Assembly (NCBI GenBank): GCA_013150955.1 | Contig: JAADJD010000025.1 | Location: 1-63,395 of the forward strand | Source: Calditrichota bacterium | Lineage (GTDB): Bacteria > Calditrichota > Calditrichia > RBG-13-44-9 > J042 | Length of the DNA: 63,395 bases | Direction: 5' to 3' | Part shown: positions 39,116-48,986 of the stretch, one piece after another | Layout: each line of letters begins with the position of its first letter | Numbering within the stretch: the stretch's first letter is position 1 | The notes under the pieces: generated by a model | Databases searched by the model: none | What the model saw: the letters and a program-made list of their open reading frames with translations, nothing else | What the model was told of the DNA's origin: nothing | Program-made: the position numbers and the translations under genes

Positions 39116-42100
39116 ATGGCTGATCATACATCCATTCATCGGAGCATTTTCAAATTTACCACCACGCGACCGGTGGCCATCTTCATGATCGTCACCGGCA
39201 TCATCGTTTTCGGCTGGCTTTCCTACAATCAGCTTTCGCTGAATTTAATGCCGGATATTACCTACCCCTCGCTGACGGTGCGCACGGAATATCCCGGTGC
39301 CGCACCCGAAGAAGTGGAAACCACCATTACCCGCCCCATCGAAGAGGCGCTGGGCGTGGTGACTAACCTGGTATCCATCAGCTCCATCTCCAAGGCCGGG
39401 CAGTCCGATGTGATCCTGGAATTTAACTGGGACACGGACATGAACCAGGCCATCACCGAGGTGCGGGAGAAGCTGGATCTGGTATTTCTTCCTCAGGATG
39501 CGGAAAAGCCCATCATCCTGCGCTACGATCCTTCGCTGGATCCCATCATCCGACTGGGGCTTACCGGTGGCCCGGACTTGTTCTTTACCCGTTACGTGGC
39601 CGAAGAGACCATCAAACGGGCGCTGGAAACGGTGGATGGTGTGGCCGCAGTCAAAGTGATCGGGGGGCTGGAAGAAGAGATCCGGGTGGAGCTGGATGAG
39701 CAGAAAATCACCCTGATGGGACTGGACATTCAGCAAATTCGGCAGCGCCTGGCACAGGAGAACGTGAACCTGGCCGGTGGAGAATTAAAAGAAGGCCAGA
39801 CGGAATACATCGTGCGCACGCTTAACGAATTCCGCTCCATCGAAGAAATCGCCGACATTCGACTGGGCTTTCAGAGTGGCCGGGAACTGCGGTTAAAGGA
39901 CATTGGGCGCGTGTACCGTACCCATAAGGATCGCCAGATCATCACCCGTCTAAACGGTCAGGAAAGCGTGGAGCTGGAAATTTACAAAGAAGGCGATGCG
40001 AACATTGTGGAAGTGGCCCGGCGGGTGAAGGACAAGATCTTCGGGACGCCTCAGCAGCGTGCCTACGTGGCCCGATTAAAAGCCCGTGCCGATCAGCCCG
40101 AAAAACCGGAAGAGAAAAAAGCCCGTCCCGGAACCCGCATGACCCGCGAAGAACGGCGCAAAATGTTCCGGGAACAGATGATGAAGCGTGAAATGACCAA
40201 TTTTATTCAATACAACCTGCCCGAGGGGCTTCAGATTCATCTGCTGACCGATCAATCCATCTTCATCCAGAGCTCCATCGACGAGGTCAAAAAGACCGCC
40301 ATTCAGGGGGGGCTGCTGGCCATCCTGGTGCTATTCCTCTTCCTTAATAATATGCGCACCACCCTGATCGTTGCCCTGGCCATACCCATTTCCATCATCG
40401 CTACCTTTGCCCCCATGCGCCTGTTCGATGTGTCCCTGAATATCATGTCCCTGGGAGGTCTGGCGCTGGGCATCGGGATGCTGGTGGACAATTCCATTGT
40501 GGTCACGGAGAGTATTTTCCGCTGTCGGGAAGAAGGCGATGACCTCATCACCGCCGTCATTCGGGGAACCAGCGAGGTTGGCGCTGCGGTGACGGCATCG
40601 ACGCTGACCACCATTGCCGTCTTCTTTCCCATCGTTTTTGTGAAAGGCGTGGCGGGCCAGATTTTTCAGGATCTGGCATTGACGGTGGTCTTTTCGCTGC
40701 TGGCCTCTCTGGGCGTGGCCCTGTTTGTCATCCCCATGCTGGCATCGCGCAATTTTCAGCTAACCCCCATCGCCACGCGCGAATCGCCTGCGGATTTCCT
40801 GAAACACTTTTCCAGCATCCCGCAATTTCGCATGGCCTGGACAACCCTGCTTCTATCCCTGAAAAACGGTCGTCCCCTGCTTCGGCTACTGCGAATCCTG
40901 CTCTTTCCCTTTCGGGCTGGCTACATCCTGCTGCGCTTCATCATTTTCTTTGCGCTGAACCTGATCAGCAAGCTCATCACCTTAATGCTGTTTGCTCTGG
41001 GACTTCTGATAAAAGGCATCCTCTGGCTGTTACAAACCGTGCTTTCCCCTCCCACCCAATGGATTTTAAAACATTTCCAGAGGGGAATGCAGCGCATTTA
41101 CGCCATTTACCCGCGCATGATTCAGTGGGCACTGCAAAATAAATTTCAGGTTATTCTGGCTGCGCTGATCCCGTTTTTCCTGGTGCTGTTTGTGTTGTTG
41201 CCCCGCCTGGGGAGCGAGCTCATCCCCGAAGTGCATCAGGGAGAATTTAACGTGGAAATCACCCTGCCCGTGGGGACACCGGTGGAAACGACCGTGCAAA
41301 CCATCGCCCCCATCGAACAGATGATACTGGAAGAACCCCACGTGGAAAAAATTGCCACCGTGGCGGGATTCGATTTGACCAAGATTAACGATAGCGAAGC
41401 GGGAGAACATACCGCCAAAATCACGGTGACGCTGAAACCGGGTGGGGATCGCATTCAGGCGGAGGAAGAAACCGTGGCAAACATCCGTGAAAAGCTCAAT
41501 CAACTTAGCGGTGTTACCTACAAAATTTCCCGCCCCGTCCTGTTCAGTTTTAAAACGCCCATCGAAGTGGAAATCAAAGGCTACAACCTGCAGGCACTGG
41601 CCAGTTTGAGCCGCCAGGCGGTGGAGATCATGTCCCGGATTCCGGGCATATCCGACGTTAAATCCAACATTCAGTCCGGCAATCCCGAAGTCCAGATCAT
41701 CTACGACCGCCAGCGCCTGGCCTATTATGGCTTGAACATCTTGGAAGTGGCCAACATCGTTCGCAATAAAATTCGCGGGGATGTGGCCACCCAGTTTAAG
41801 CAGGAAGATCGCCGCATCGACATCCTGGTGCGCCTGCGGGAAGAGGATAAGGCCTCGCTGGATCAACTGCGGCGCATCAATGTCAATCCCAATGGAGATA
41901 TTCCCATACCGCTGGAAAGCGTGGCCCAGATTGTGGTGAACGAAGGCCCCAGCGAGATACGCCGCATCGATCAACAACGATCGGCGTTAATCCTGGCCAA
42001 TGTGGTGGGTCGCGATCTGGCCAGCGTTAGCGCCGACGTCTACGCCGCCCTGCAGCAACTGGATCTGCCCCCGGACTTTACCGTGGACATCACCGGGCAG

Positions 42101-42613
42101 AACAAAGAAATGGAGGTGTCCCTGAACAGCCTGAAGCTGGCGCTTTTACTGGCCATTTTCATGGTCTACATCGTGATGGCGTCACAATTCGAATCCCTGG
42201 TGCATCCATTCGTCATTCTCTTCACCATTCCCTTTGCGTTGATTGGGGTGGTGCTGGTGCTGTGGCTGATGGGAATTCCCTTAAACATCATGGTGTTCCT
42301 GGGGCTAATCATGCTGGCAGGGATTGTGGTGAACAACGCCATCGTCATGGTGGATTATATCAACCAGCTGCGGCGGCGGGGACTCCCGAAAAACGAGGCC
42401 ATTCAACAGGCAGGATTGGCCCGCCTGCGCCCCATTCTGATGACCACCGCCACCACCGTTCTGGGACTATTCCCCATGGCACTGGGACTGGGCGATGGCG
42501 CCGAAATTCGCACGCCCATGGCGGTCACGGTCATTGCCGGGCTCATCAGCGCCACCGTGCTAACCCTGATTGTCATTCCAACCGTGTATGCATTATTTGA
42601 AAGGGGAGACTAA
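39116..42613 (+). CDS. RND efflux permease, first of pair
   Basis: This 1165-residue proton-driven exporter of the AcrB/HAE superfamily sits in the inner membrane. TM1 is near residues 15-37. The first porter domain is followed by TM2-6 with the proton-relay region GGLALGIGMLVDNSIVV (the Asp in LVDNS). After TM12-side sequences comes MLAGIVVNNAIVMVDYI near residue 1065. An extra block of about 100 residues at roughly 550-650 is strongly hydrophobic (LLRFIIFFALNLISKLITLM) and adds membrane segments not found in canonical 12-TM RND pumps. The stop overlaps the next permease's start by 1 base (TAATG). Substrate cannot be deduced. Confidence 0.95.
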   Translation: MADHTSIHRSIFKFTTTRPVAIFMIVTGIIVFGWLSYNQLSLNLMPDITYPSLTVRTEYPGAAPEEVETTITRPIEEALGVVTNLVSISSISKAGQSDVILEFNWDTDMNQAITEVREKLDLVFLPQDAEKPIILRYDPSLDPIIRLGLTGGPDLFFTRYVAEETIKRALETVDGVAAVKVIGGLEEEIRVELDEQKITLMGLDIQQIRQRLAQENVNLAGGELKEGQTEYIVRTLNEFRSIEEIADIRLGFQSGRELRLKDIGRVYRTHKDRQIITRLNGQESVELEIYKEGDANIVEVARRVKDKIFGTPQQRAYVARLKARADQPEKPEEKKARPGTRMTREERRKMFREQMMKREMTNFIQYNLPEGLQIHLLTDQSIFIQSSIDEVKKTAIQGGLLAILVLFLFLNNMRTTLIVALAIPISIIATFAPMRLFDVSLNIMSLGGLALGIGMLVDNSIVVTESIFRCREEGDDLITAVIRGTSEVGAAVTASTLTTIAVFFPIVFVKGVAGQIFQDLALTVVFSLLASLGVALFVIPMLASRNFQLTPIATRESPADFLKHFSSIPQFRMAWTTLLLSLKNGRPLLRLLRILLFPFRAGYILLRFIIFFALNLISKLITLMLFALGLLIKGILWLLQTVLSPPTQWILKHFQRGMQRIYAIYPRMIQWALQNKFQVILAALIPFFLVLFVLLPRLGSELIPEVHQGEFNVEITLPVGTPVETTVQTIAPIEQMILEEPHVEKIATVAGFDLTKINDSEAGEHTAKITVTLKPGGDRIQAEEETVANIREKLNQLSGVTYKISRPVLFSFKTPIEVEIKGYNLQALASLSRQAVEIMSRIPGISDVKSNIQSGNPEVQIIYDRQRLAYYGLNILEVANIVRNKIRGDVATQFKQEDRRIDILVRLREEDKASLDQLRRINVNPNGDIPIPLESVAQIVVNEGPSEIRRIDQQRSALILANVVGRDLASVSADVYAALQQLDLPPDFTVDITGQNKEMEVSLNSLKLALLLAIFMVYIVMASQFESLVHPFVILFTIPFALIGVVLVLWLMGIPLNIMVFLGLIMLAGIVVNNAIVMVDYINQLRRRGLPKNEAIQQAGLARLRPILMTTATTVLGLFPMALGLGDGAEIRTPMAVTVIAGLISATVLTLIVIPTVYALFERGD

Positions 42614-45600
42614 TGGGACGTCCATCGTTTTTGCCACAACTTGCCATCAAACGGCAAATTACCATAGTTGTCTCGCTGCTGGCCATTCTGGTTGTGGGCT
42701 TTGTAGCCTATCAGCAGATCCCCATCGAGTTGTTGCCATCGGGATTTAGCCCGCCGTACCTGGGGGTCTGGATTCCCTATCAGAACGCCAATCCGCGAGA
42801 GGTGGAAGAACAGATCGCACGGCCGGTGGAAGAACAGGTGCGCACCATTCCGGGAATCCGCAGTGTATCCTCCTACAGCCACAGCAACGGATGCTGGGTC
42901 TGGCTGGAGTTTAACTCTGGTACCGATATGGATCTGGCGTACGATCAATTGCGCGACCGAATGGAACGCGCCCGCGCCGTATTACCCGATGACGTGGAGC
43001 GTTACTTCCTGCGCAAATTTGGCCGCAACGACGCCCCCATTATCTTCCTGTCCATTTCGCTGCCGGAATCGGTGGATGACCCGTACTACGTGGTTGATCA
43101 CTTTGTGCGGCGCCCCATCGAACGCATTGACGGGGTGGCCAGCATCGACATTTACGGAGCGGAAGAAAAAATCATCGAAATTCTGATCGATCAGGATCGC
43201 GTGCGGGCATATGGCGTCAACCTGTTCGAGTTGATTGGCTACCTGCGCAGTGAAAACTTTGCCATGTCCGCCGGATGGATTTACGAAGGGGATAAAAAAT
43301 TCATTGTCCGATCCATCGGGCGGTTCCGCACGCTGGACGACATTAAAAAATTGCCCATCAATCAAAAAGGGCTTCGGGTGGAAGACATTGCCGAAGTCCG
43401 ATACGATGTTCCCAAACGCAACTGGTACCAGCGGGTGAATGGGCGACCTTCCTTCAAGCTGGAAATCTTCAAGGAATCGCTGGCCAACACCGTGGCACTG
43501 AGCGATCGGCTCCGCCAGGTGATCGATCAGGAAATCCGCCAACATCCCCTGCTAAAAGATGCCGATATCACCATCCTGTTTGCCCAGGGCGATCTGATCC
43601 GCGACTCCATCCGCAATCTCATCGATACCGCACTCTGGGGTGGACTGTTTGCCATTCTGATCCTGTACTTCTTCCTCCGCCGCCTGCGCATGACGCTGAT
43701 CATGACCCTGGCCATTCCCATTTCCGTGCTCATCTCCCTGACGGTCACTTACTTCATTGGCTGGACGCTGAACACCATCACCATGATGGGCCTGATGATT
43801 AGCGTGGGGATGGTGGTGGACAATGCCATCGTGGTGCTGGAAAACATCTACCGCAAACAACACGAAGGCTTAAAGGCCAACGATGCCGCCATCTGGGGCA
43901 CCAGCGAGGTGCTACTGGCGGTTACCATGGCCACTTTGACCACCATCGTGGTCTTCCTGCCCATGATTTTGATCAAAGATGAACTGGGATTTTTCAATTT
44001 TTATCTGAAGCGCATCGGGCTACCGGTGATCTTCGCCCTGCTGGGGTCTTTATTTGTGGCGCTGGTGCTGATCCCCCTGGCCACGACCAAGCTCTACTCC
44101 CCCAAGCCAGTAAAAGAACTGCGCCTGATCACCTGGGCACGAAACCATTACAAACAGGCACTGACCTATGTTCTGAACCACCGGCTGGACACCGTTCTGG
44201 TACTGGCGGGCATTATGGGGATTACCTTTGCTTTCCTGATGCCCCGCACCCCCAAAGCCGACATGCAGCACGGGGGAATCAGCGATTTCCGCCTGATGTT
44301 TGAATTGCCCCAGAACTACCGCATCGAAGACACCGATCGTTTTTTCCGGGAAGTGGAAGACACCCTGTTTGCCAACGCCGAGCGCTACAACATCAAGGCC
44401 ATCGACACCCGCTTCCGCCGAACGTTTGGACGCATTCGGGTGTTTTTGAATCCCCCCGAACGCAGCCAGTGGTACCACACGGTTTACCGGGCCATTGGAA
44501 GCTGGCTGGGCTTTTACAATCAGGAGACTCTGGATCGGAACGAAGTGCTGGCGGATTTGAAAAAGCGCCTGCCGGAAAAGCCGGGGGTCAAATTCCGCAC
44601 CTCCTGGCGCAGCATGGGCGAAGGTAGTGAGGAAGGCACCGTTTCCATTTTACTGTATGGGGATGACACCGAAAAGCTGGCCCAACTGGCGGAAGAAGTG
44701 GAGCGGCGCATGCGGTTGATTCCCGGCGTGATCAGCGTGGAGACGGATCGGGAAGCCGGCGGCGATGAAATTCAGATTTCCATCGATCGTGCCATCGTGG
44801 AACGGAATGGGATTAATCCCAATCAGGTGGCATTTACCATCATGTATGCCCTGCGGGGCATAACGCTGCCGCGATTTCAGGCACGGGACAAAGAGATCCA
44901 GATGCGCATTCAGCTCAAAGAAGAAGACCGCCAGAACCTGGAGCAACTGAAAAATCTGACCTTCATCAATCAGAATGGGAAGCCCATCCCGCTGTACGCC
45001 ATCGCGCACTTTTCCATTAAAAAAGGGTTTGGGCAGATTCCCCGGGAAAACGGAAAAACCTTTTTAGCCGTAAAGGCCAAAACCACCATGGAAGATCTCC
45101 CCCGTATCTCCCGCTCAATCGATCGCGTGATGCAGGGATTTGAAATGCCCTACGGCTATAGCTGGCAGAAGGGCTCGCGTTTTCAGCGCTTTCGGGCACA
45201 AACGGCCAGTTTTCAGAACGCCATGCTGGTCTCGGTGATTTTCGTATTTTTATTGATGGGCATTTTATTCGAATCGTTCATCCTGCCGCTTTCGGTCATG
45301 ATTGCCATTCCCCTGTCCCTGTTTGGGGCATACCTGGCGTTGTACCTCACCCGGACGCCTCAGGACATTATGGCGGGCATCGGAATGATCATACTGGTGG
45401 GCGTGGTGGTGAATAATGCCATTGTGTTGATCGATATGATCAATCGGCGCCGCAAGGAAGGATTGGGGCGCACCGAGGCCATTCTGGACGCCGGACAGCA
45501 CCGCCTGCGCCCCATTCTGATGACCAGTTTTACCACCATCGGTGGATTGATCCCCATGGCACTGGGATCGGCCAACCTGCTGGGGGTACCGTACGCACCA

Positions 45601-45786
45601 ATGGGGCGAGCCATCATTGGCGGCATGTTGACCAGCACATTTCTCACCCTGCTGGCGGTGCCGGTTCTGTACACGCTGTTTGACGATATGAGCCAGTATT
45701 TGCAGAAGGTCTGGAGCTGGTTGCAGCAAAAGTCCTCTCCAGCATTGGGTGCACCGGACACCGAACCCGAGGATGCCACCGGTTAA
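42613..45786 (+). CDS. RND efflux permease, second of pair
   Basis: This 1057-residue RND permease has the standard architecture: TM1 at about 16-36, a porter domain, TM2-6 with MGLMISVGMVVDNAIVVLENIYRKQ carrying the conserved Asp, a second porter domain, and TM8-12 with IILVGVVVNNAIVLIDMINRR. It lacks the extra hydrophobic block seen in its neighbour. Two non-identical RND subunits after a single adaptor suggest a heteromeric pump of the MdtBC kind, though two alternative pumps sharing an adaptor is also possible. Last gene of the operon; dispersed repeats follow. Confidence 0.95.
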   Translation: MGRPSFLPQLAIKRQITIVVSLLAILVVGFVAYQQIPIELLPSGFSPPYLGVWIPYQNANPREVEEQIARPVEEQVRTIPGIRSVSSYSHSNGCWVWLEFNSGTDMDLAYDQLRDRMERARAVLPDDVERYFLRKFGRNDAPIIFLSISLPESVDDPYYVVDHFVRRPIERIDGVASIDIYGAEEKIIEILIDQDRVRAYGVNLFELIGYLRSENFAMSAGWIYEGDKKFIVRSIGRFRTLDDIKKLPINQKGLRVEDIAEVRYDVPKRNWYQRVNGRPSFKLEIFKESLANTVALSDRLRQVIDQEIRQHPLLKDADITILFAQGDLIRDSIRNLIDTALWGGLFAILILYFFLRRLRMTLIMTLAIPISVLISLTVTYFIGWTLNTITMMGLMISVGMVVDNAIVVLENIYRKQHEGLKANDAAIWGTSEVLLAVTMATLTTIVVFLPMILIKDELGFFNFYLKRIGLPVIFALLGSLFVALVLIPLATTKLYSPKPVKELRLITWARNHYKQALTYVLNHRLDTVLVLAGIMGITFAFLMPRTPKADMQHGGISDFRLMFELPQNYRIEDTDRFFREVEDTLFANAERYNIKAIDTRFRRTFGRIRVFLNPPERSQWYHTVYRAIGSWLGFYNQETLDRNEVLADLKKRLPEKPGVKFRTSWRSMGEGSEEGTVSILLYGDDTEKLAQLAEEVERRMRLIPGVISVETDREAGGDEIQISIDRAIVERNGINPNQVAFTIMYALRGITLPRFQARDKEIQMRIQLKEEDRQNLEQLKNLTFINQNGKPIPLYAIAHFSIKKGFGQIPRENGKTFLAVKAKTTMEDLPRISRSIDRVMQGFEMPYGYSWQKGSRFQRFRAQTASFQNAMLVSVIFVFLLMGILFESFILPLSVMIAIPLSLFGAYLALYLTRTPQDIMAGIGMIILVGVVVNNAIVLIDMINRRRKEGLGRTEAILDAGQHRLRPILMTSFTTIGGLIPMALGSANLLGVPYAPMGRAIIGGMLTSTFLTLLAVPVLYTLFDDMSQYLQKVWSWLQQKSSPALGAPDTEPEDATG

Positions 45787-45830
45787 GGCTTTCGAATGAT
45801 GGCGTGGCGATTTAGCGATTCCAGAGGTTA

Positions 45831-46082
45831 AACCCAAATTTTGCATTAGAGTACGAATTACACGAATGAACACAAATAAAACCAGATTATGCATTCGACC
45901 ACGAATGACACGAATTAACACTAATAGAATTACATTGGATGATTTCTGGATGAAAATGTGTTTCGAGGTTTATTCGCGAATTTAATTGATATTTATTGTT
46001 TTCATTCGCGTGATTCGTGGTCTAACGCATTATTCGGGTTCATTCGTGTCATTCGTAGGCGAATGCAAAATCGGGGATTAAA
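45831..46082. repeat. Dispersed palindromic intergenic repeat, copy E (double left end)
   Basis: Two left ends are stacked (ACGAATTACACGAATGAAC at about 45853 and again, as ACGAATGACACGAATTAAC, near 45901), followed by one core (TTTCTGGATGAAAATGTG) and two stacked right ends. This looks like one copy nested in another. It fills the gap between the RND operon and the glycosyltransferase gene. Confidence 0.8.
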
Positions 46083-46097
46083 CAGGAGAAAAATCCC

Positions 46098-47294
46098 TCA
46101 GTCCTGATAGCCCAGCACATCTGCCCACTGGAAATTCGGTTTCCGTTTCCGCAGCAGGTGCAGGTACAGCCTCTGGTATGCCCGCACCATGTGGGAAAGA
46201 TCAAACCGATCCTGCACAATCCGGCGCGCGGCGATTCCCATCTGACGGCGCTTCTCCGGATTCGCATATAACTGGTACAATCGTTCGGCCACCGCTTGCG
46301 GATCATTGGATGGCACCAGGTACCCATTCACCCCGTGCTGAACCACTTCCGGGTTTCCACCCACCGCGGTCACTACCGCTGGCAATCCACAGGCCTGGGC
46401 CTCCAGCAAAGAAAGGGAGAGTCCCTCGGAAAAAGAGGTTAGCACAAAGACATCAAATTGCCCCAGAAGCTTGCTCAGATCATCCCGGATCCCCAGGAAC
46501 ACAATATGCTCTTCCAGCGCCTTCTCCTTGCGGAAACGATGCAATTCCCGAATCAACGGCTGCTTCGACTCCGCGCTATCTCCCACGTCACCGCCAATAT
46601 GATACAGCCGCACATGCGGTATTCGCCGGCGCAGGTGGTCAATGGCCTCAAACAGGCACCGCAGATTCTTCACCGGCACCATCCGGCCCACCGTACACAC
46701 GCGAAAGTGATGGTTGCCTTCCGTTTGCACTGATGAGTGGGGTTGTTCATTAAACTTGCGCGTGTCCACACTGTTGTAAATCAACACCGGGCGCTTTGCT
46801 CCCCATTCCCTTTGCAGATAGCGCCGGGTCTCCGCCGAGCAGGCCACGACTGCATCGAACAACGGGATAAAGGTATGGCGCAACAGGCGGCGGATCCGAT
46901 TCTTGAACGGACGGGACTTCCGGGTCAATTCGTATTCCATCCCCTGCTGAACGTGTACCAGGGTCAATCGGGGATTGAACAACTTCACCACGGCGCCTTC
47001 CAGAAAATTCCCCCAATTGTGAACCTGCAACAGATGCAATCCATCCCGTTGTACCTGACGGATCATTCGCACCCAGCTGGACACATCCCGTCCGCTTCGC
47101 CGATGCAGATGGACAATTTTCACATCCGGCTTTAATTGGCCTAAAAAGGCCGGATCGCTCTTATAGTGAATATAAATATGGGGTTTAAATAAACCGCGAT
47201 CCAGCTGATTTATTAGCATCAGAATAAACTTTTCCATTCCACCGGGAACAAAATAATTCACAAAATATCCGATTTTTATCCGTGGCTGTTCCAT
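46098..47294 (-). CDS. Glycosyltransferase, GT4-type
   Basis: A retaining GT-B glycosyltransferase of about 398 residues. The N-terminal domain starts with the GYFVNYFVPGGMEKFILML glycine-rich acceptor loop. The C-terminal domain carries CTVGRMVPVKNLRCLFEAI and the nucleotide-sugar motif FSEGLSLSLLEAQACGLPAVV with the E-x7-E arrangement. The ATG at 47294 follows AGGGGGA; a GTG eight codons earlier is the alternative. It is probably cytoplasmic, acting on a lipid-linked glycan or exopolysaccharide. It stands alone, with no adjacent polysaccharide genes. Confidence 0.93.
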   Translation of the reverse strand: MEQPRIKIGYFVNYFVPGGMEKFILMLINQLDRGLFKPHIYIHYKSDPAFLGQLKPDVKIVHLHRRSGRDVSSWVRMIRQVQRDGLHLLQVHNWGNFLEGAVVKLFNPRLTLVHVQQGMEYELTRKSRPFKNRIRRLLRHTFIPLFDAVVACSAETRRYLQREWGAKRPVLIYNSVDTRKFNEQPHSSVQTEGNHHFRVCTVGRMVPVKNLRCLFEAIDHLRRRIPHVRLYHIGGDVGDSAESKQPLIRELHRFRKEKALEEHIVFLGIRDDLSKLLGQFDVFVLTSFSEGLSLSLLEAQACGLPAVVTAVGGNPEVVQHGVNGYLVPSNDPQAVAERLYQLYANPEKRRQMGIAARRIVQDRFDLSHMVRAYQRLYLHLLRKRKPNFQWADVLGYQD

Positions 47295-48141
47295 GGAATT
47301 ATCCCCCTGATGTTGCACCCACCAGCGAATGCCCCCAAACTTCCTAACATTGAATGAACGATCTGAATAAAGGCAATTCCGTTTTCAGCAGAACTTCGCC
47401 GGTCGAGGTGCCATCGTAAATGGTTTTCAAAGTACAGAATCCTTACCGGTTGCCATCTGGGTTAAAACCGGGCTCTTTCGTTCCACCCCCTGAACAATCA
47501 CCATCCCCCCAAATGGGTGGGATTCGTTTTTTTCTGTAGCAAAAGATTCCCATTTTACCCATTAAAAAATTCTTCAAGATTTTTCCCCAACCTCAGTCAG
47601 CCCCTTATGGCGGAAACACCCCATTTGCCAGATCCCCATCCTACAAACCAGAAGTGCTTTACAAAAAATATGCCACTAAAAAAACGAAAGGGATTTATCC
47701 CGGAACCCCTTTCCATTCAACCCCAATTGTGCTGTAAACCGCGAAACACGCGAATAACCCCGGAACACATTTTTCCTCCAGATATCGCCAAACGGATTTT
47801 ACGATTTTTGTTCGTGCGAATTCGCGTCATCCGCAGGCGAATGCATCATTGGGATTCAATGATTCACTTCAATAGGGTAAATATTGCAACATTCGGCGAT
47901 TTCATTTGTGGTAATCTTGCCACAATCCCATTTCAGCCGGAGCGATCGTTTGGCGACTCCTGGCGCTTTCCCCGTTTCTCAAGTTAATGTCGCCCATCTA
48001 ACCCATTTAAAAAGTAAACCGTTAGGCGGGAGACGTGAAGGAATATGACCCAACATTCAGGTCAATGGATGAGACGTGATATGTCAATATTTCCTGGCAC
48101 AATTTTTGAAGTAATTCTGTCACTGCGAGAAAGGCCATGAT
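47295..48141. other. Gene-poor stretch containing dispersed repeat copy F
   Basis: About 850 bp without a supportable gene. Copy F of the dispersed repeat is degenerate and lies at about 47720-47870 (CGCGAATAACCCCGGAACAC, then GAATTCGCGTCATCCGCAGG). The rest shows no RNA gene or strong hairpin. TGGCAC-N5-TTGA near 48096 resembles a sigma-54 site but lacks the essential GC at -12. Confidence 0.6.
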
Positions 48142-48588
48142 ATGGCACTCAATGAGCAAACGTTTTTTAAGGTGATTTTAAAAAAGATTGACAACCATTT
48201 AAAACGGCAGGGCAAAACGAGAATCCGTGTCAGGATTGAACAGAGGCCAATCATGAGAGTCGGGATGAACATACAGGCATTCGTATTGGGAAGCCTGCTC
48301 CTTCTTTTTCCGGCAGCGATCAATCCACAACAGCAAGCCGTGAAACCGGTTCAAAAAGGAAACGTTTCCCCTCCGGGGAATAGCGAGATCTGGAAACCAT
48401 GGAAACAACCGGCCCATCGATTTTATCCCCCTTCGCTGCGGAACCCCTTTTTACCCCGGTGGGAAAGAAAACTTCCCCATCCTCTGGTTCGCCCCCGGAA
48501 GCAAAATGGGTTCATCAAAAACCTGGAGACCCAAAAGCCATCCACTCCGGAAGTTCCCGACTCCACCCTCGCCCCGCCAAAGCGGTAG
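48142..48588 (+). CDS. Possible small secreted protein, unrecognised
   Basis: An ORF of up to 148 residues. From an internal ATG at 48253 it would begin with a signal-peptide-like stretch (NIQAFVLGSLLLLFPAAINP) followed by about 85 Pro/Lys/Arg-rich residues with no recognised domain (PPSLRNPFLPRWERKLPHPL). GAAAGG lies before the first ATG at 48142; no good ribosome site is seen for the internal one. The composition is unlike its neighbours and the ORF lies in a gene-poor stretch between dispersed repeats. It may not be a real gene. Confidence 0.35.
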   Translation: MALNEQTFFKVILKKIDNHLKRQGKTRIRVRIEQRPIMRVGMNIQAFVLGSLLLLFPAAINPQQQAVKPVQKGNVSPPGNSEIWKPWKQPAHRFYPPSLRNPFLPRWERKLPHPLVRPRKQNGFIKNLETQKPSTPEVPDSTLAPPKR

Positions 48589-48629
48589 GGAGAGCTTTTC
48601 TATCGATGATCAATACACCCGATTCTATA

Positions 48630-48985
48630 AACCCAGATTAAGCAATAGTCTACGAATGACACGAATGAACACAAATAAAATCCCATTGGATTACATCTGG
48701 ATGAAAATTTGTTTCGGGATTTACCCCGGATTATGCATTTGCAACCGGTTCATTCATGATTTAATCCCAGATTATGCATTAAAACCACGAATTACACGAA
48801 TGAACACCAATAAAAATAATAGAATACACTTGATTCGATCAGGATGAAAATGTTTTTCTGGATATATTCGCTATTTTGTTGATTTTATTCGAATTCATTC
48901 GCGTGATTCGTGGTTTAACGCTTTATTTGGGTTTATTTGTGTTCATTCGCGTCATTCGTAGACCAATGCATAATCCGGGTTAAAA
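48630..48985. repeat. Dispersed palindromic intergenic repeat, copy G (compound)
   Basis: Two overlapping copies: one left end at about 48632 (CCAGATTAAGCAATAGTC), a second left end at about 48768 (CCCAGATTATGCATTAAAA), one core (GATATATTCGCTATTTTG) and two right ends finishing TGCATAATCCGGGTT. No gene is present. Confidence 0.82.
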
Positions 48986-48986
48986 A

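Noticed and set aside
48090-48110. Sigma-54-like site before the weak ORF at 48142
   Set aside because: TGGCAC is present but the -12 element reads TTGA, lacking the needed GC; the downstream gene itself is doubtful.
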